Shown: positions 62,915 through 64,000 of the stretch, in pieces
How positions within the stretch are numbered: position 1 is the stretch's first letter
How the letters are laid out: the number at the start of each line of letters is the position of its first letter
Assembly: GCF_000264295.1 (NCBI RefSeq)
Contig: NZ_AJXT01000004.1
Span: forward strand, 558,001 to 622,000
Direction: 5' to 3'
Source of the DNA: Rhodanobacter spathiphylli B39
GTDB taxonomy: Bacteria > Pseudomonadota > Gammaproteobacteria > Xanthomonadales > Rhodanobacteraceae
DNA length: 64,000 nucleotides
Notes under the pieces: generated by a model
Seen by the model: the letters and a program-made list of their open reading frames with translations, nothing else
The model's database searches: none
What the model was told of the DNA's origin: nothing
Translations under genes and position numbers: made by a program

Positions 62915-64000
62915 ATGACTGAAAGTTTTGCCGAACTGTTTGAACAGAGCCAGCAGGCCATCTCCAAGCTGAAGCCCGGCGCCATCGTCACCGGCATCGT
63001 TGTGGAAATCCGCAACGACGTCGTCGTGATCAACGCTGGCCTGAAGAGCGAAGGCATCGTCCCCATCGAGCAGTTCAAGAGCGAAGAGGGCGTGCTGGAG
63101 GTGCAGGTAGGCGACGAGGTGAAGGTAGCCCTCGAAGCTTTGGAAGACGGTTTCGGCGAGACCAAGCTGTCGCGCGAGAAAGCCAAGCGCTCGATGGTGT
63201 GGGACGACCTGGAACAGGCGTTCGACAAGGAAGAGACCATCAAGGGCATGATCTCGGGCAAGGTCAAGGGCGGTTTCACCGTCGACATCAAGGACGTTCG
63301 CGCGTTCCTGCCCGGTTCGCTGGTCGACGTGCGCCCGGTGCGCGAGCCGACCTACCTCGAGGGCAAGGAACTCGAGTTCAAGATCATCAAGCTCGACCGC
63401 AAGCGCAACAACGTGGTGGTCAGCCGCCGCGCCGTCGTCGAGACCGAGTTCTCCGCCGAGCGCGAGCAGCTGCTTGAGCGCCTGACCGAGGGTGCCGTCG
63501 TCAAGGGTGTGGTGAAGAACCTCACCGATTACGGCGCGTTCGTGGACCTGGGCGGCATCGACGGCCTGCTGCACATCACCGACATGGCGTGGAAGCGCGT
63601 GCGTCATCCGTCCGAAGTGGTCAACGTCGGCGACGAGCTGGACGTGCGCGTGCTGAAGTACGACAAGGAGCGCAACCGCGTTTCGCTGGGCCTGAAGCAG
63701 CTGGGCGACGACCCGTGGGTCGCCATCGCCCGCCGTTACCCGGTCGGCAGCCGCCTGTTCGGCAAGGTCTCCAACGTCACCGATTACGGCTGCTTCGTGG
63801 AGATCGAGCCGGGCGTGGAAGGCCTGGTGCACGTGTCCGAGATGGACTGGACCAACAAGAACGTCAATCCGGCCAAGGTGGTTCAGGTCGGTGACGAAAC
63901 CGAAGTCACCGTGCTGGACGTGGACGAGGAGCGTCGCCGCATCTCGCTGGGCATCAAGCAGACCCGCTCGAACCCGTGGGAAGCGTTCGCAGCGATGCAC
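62915..64000 (+). CDS. rpsA: 30S ribosomal protein S1 (3' end outside window)
   Basis: First 362 residues of S1, open to the window edge. Begins [14 protein letters not shown]1 domains start near 20 and 105 (ribosome-binding pair), then at 190 ([20 protein letters not shown]) and 277 ([20 protein letters not shown]), the RNA-binding repeats. No strong Shine-Dalgarno precedes the ATG, which is normal for rpsA because S1 controls its own translation. 130 bases behind the terminator-like hairpin. Confidence 0.97.
   Translation, partial: MTESFAELFEQSQQAISKLKPGAIVTGIVVEIRNDVVVINAGLKSEGIVPIEQFKSEEGVLEVQVGDEVKVALEALEDGFGETKLSREKAKRSMVWDDLEQAFDKEETIKGMISGKVKGGFTVDIKDVRAFLPGSLVDVRPVREPTYLEGKELEFKIIKLDRKRNNVVVSRRAVVETEFSAEREQLLERLTEGAVVKGVVKNLTDYGAFVDLGGIDGLLHITDMAWKRVRHPSEVVNVGDELDVRVLKYDKERNRVSLGLKQLGDDPWVAIARRYPVGSRLFGKVSNVTDYGCFVEIEPGVEGLVHVSEMDWTNKNVNPAKVVQVGDETEVTVLDVDEERRRISLGIKQTRSNPWEAFAAMH

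Overview
This 64 kb window is a piece of a high-GC gammaproteobacterial chromosome. Gene order, the tmRNA tag (ANDDNYALAA) and the protein families point to the Xanthomonadales, most likely the Rhodanobacteraceae (Rhodanobacter/Dyella-like); the genus is an inference. Most of the window is conserved housekeeping sequence, so the accessory inserts stand out.

Layout. 1-1.65 kb: 3' part of a GGDEF-EAL cyclic-di-GMP protein. 1.8-10.9 kb: envelope-stress and RNA/translation block rpoE-rseA-mucD-lepA-lepB-DUF4845-rnc-era-recO, with a sigmaE-type promoter in front of rpoE. 10.9-14.4 kb: an orphan receiver protein and a YdbH-like/YdbL-like envelope pair. 14.5-22.7 kb: rlmD, a CYTH protein, nagZ, hpt, an MTA/MTI phosphorylase, a cold-shock protein, a Tat-exported glycosylasparaginase, cutC and fabV. 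Two copies of a ~105 bp palindromic repeat lie in this stretch, and one supplies the C-terminus of CutC.

22.7-29.2 kb is the main accessory region. It holds a lower-GC OLD-like ATPase/TOPRIM gene, a block of GGTGTCAGGGAC repeats, an unrecognised 423-aa protein with a 31-residue tandem repeat, an 18-bp-stem palindrome, 3' remnants of an MFS gene and an Lrp-type gene lying tail to tail, a hexapeptide acetyltransferase and an orphan 3-hydroxy-D-aspartate aldolase. 29.3-38.9 kb returns to core genes: a GacA-like regulator, rne, rluC, phhB, nfuA, two small cytochromes c, ssrA (tmRNA), smpB, ratA, rnfH-like and bamE.

39-49.7 kb: fur, then a divergent MASE1 kinase/NarL regulator pair, then recN-hrcA-grpE-dnaK-dnaJ-dapB, with a good sigma32-type promoter before dnaK. 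49.7-53 kb: a reverse-strand four-gene cluster (2OG-Fe(II) oxygenase, Lgt-like membrane protein, cysteine-rich radical SAM protein resembling the MJ0619/Tes group, small membrane protein) splits dapB from carA. It is the best candidate for an undescribed pathway, possibly a membrane-lipid modification. 53.2-58 kb: carA-carB-greA. 58.1-62 kb: zinc-free L36, a LysR regulator, and fadH with an acyl-CoA-binding protein. 62-64 kb: cmk and the start of rpsA, cut by the window end.

All calls come from reading the sequence and recalled family motifs. No database search was run.
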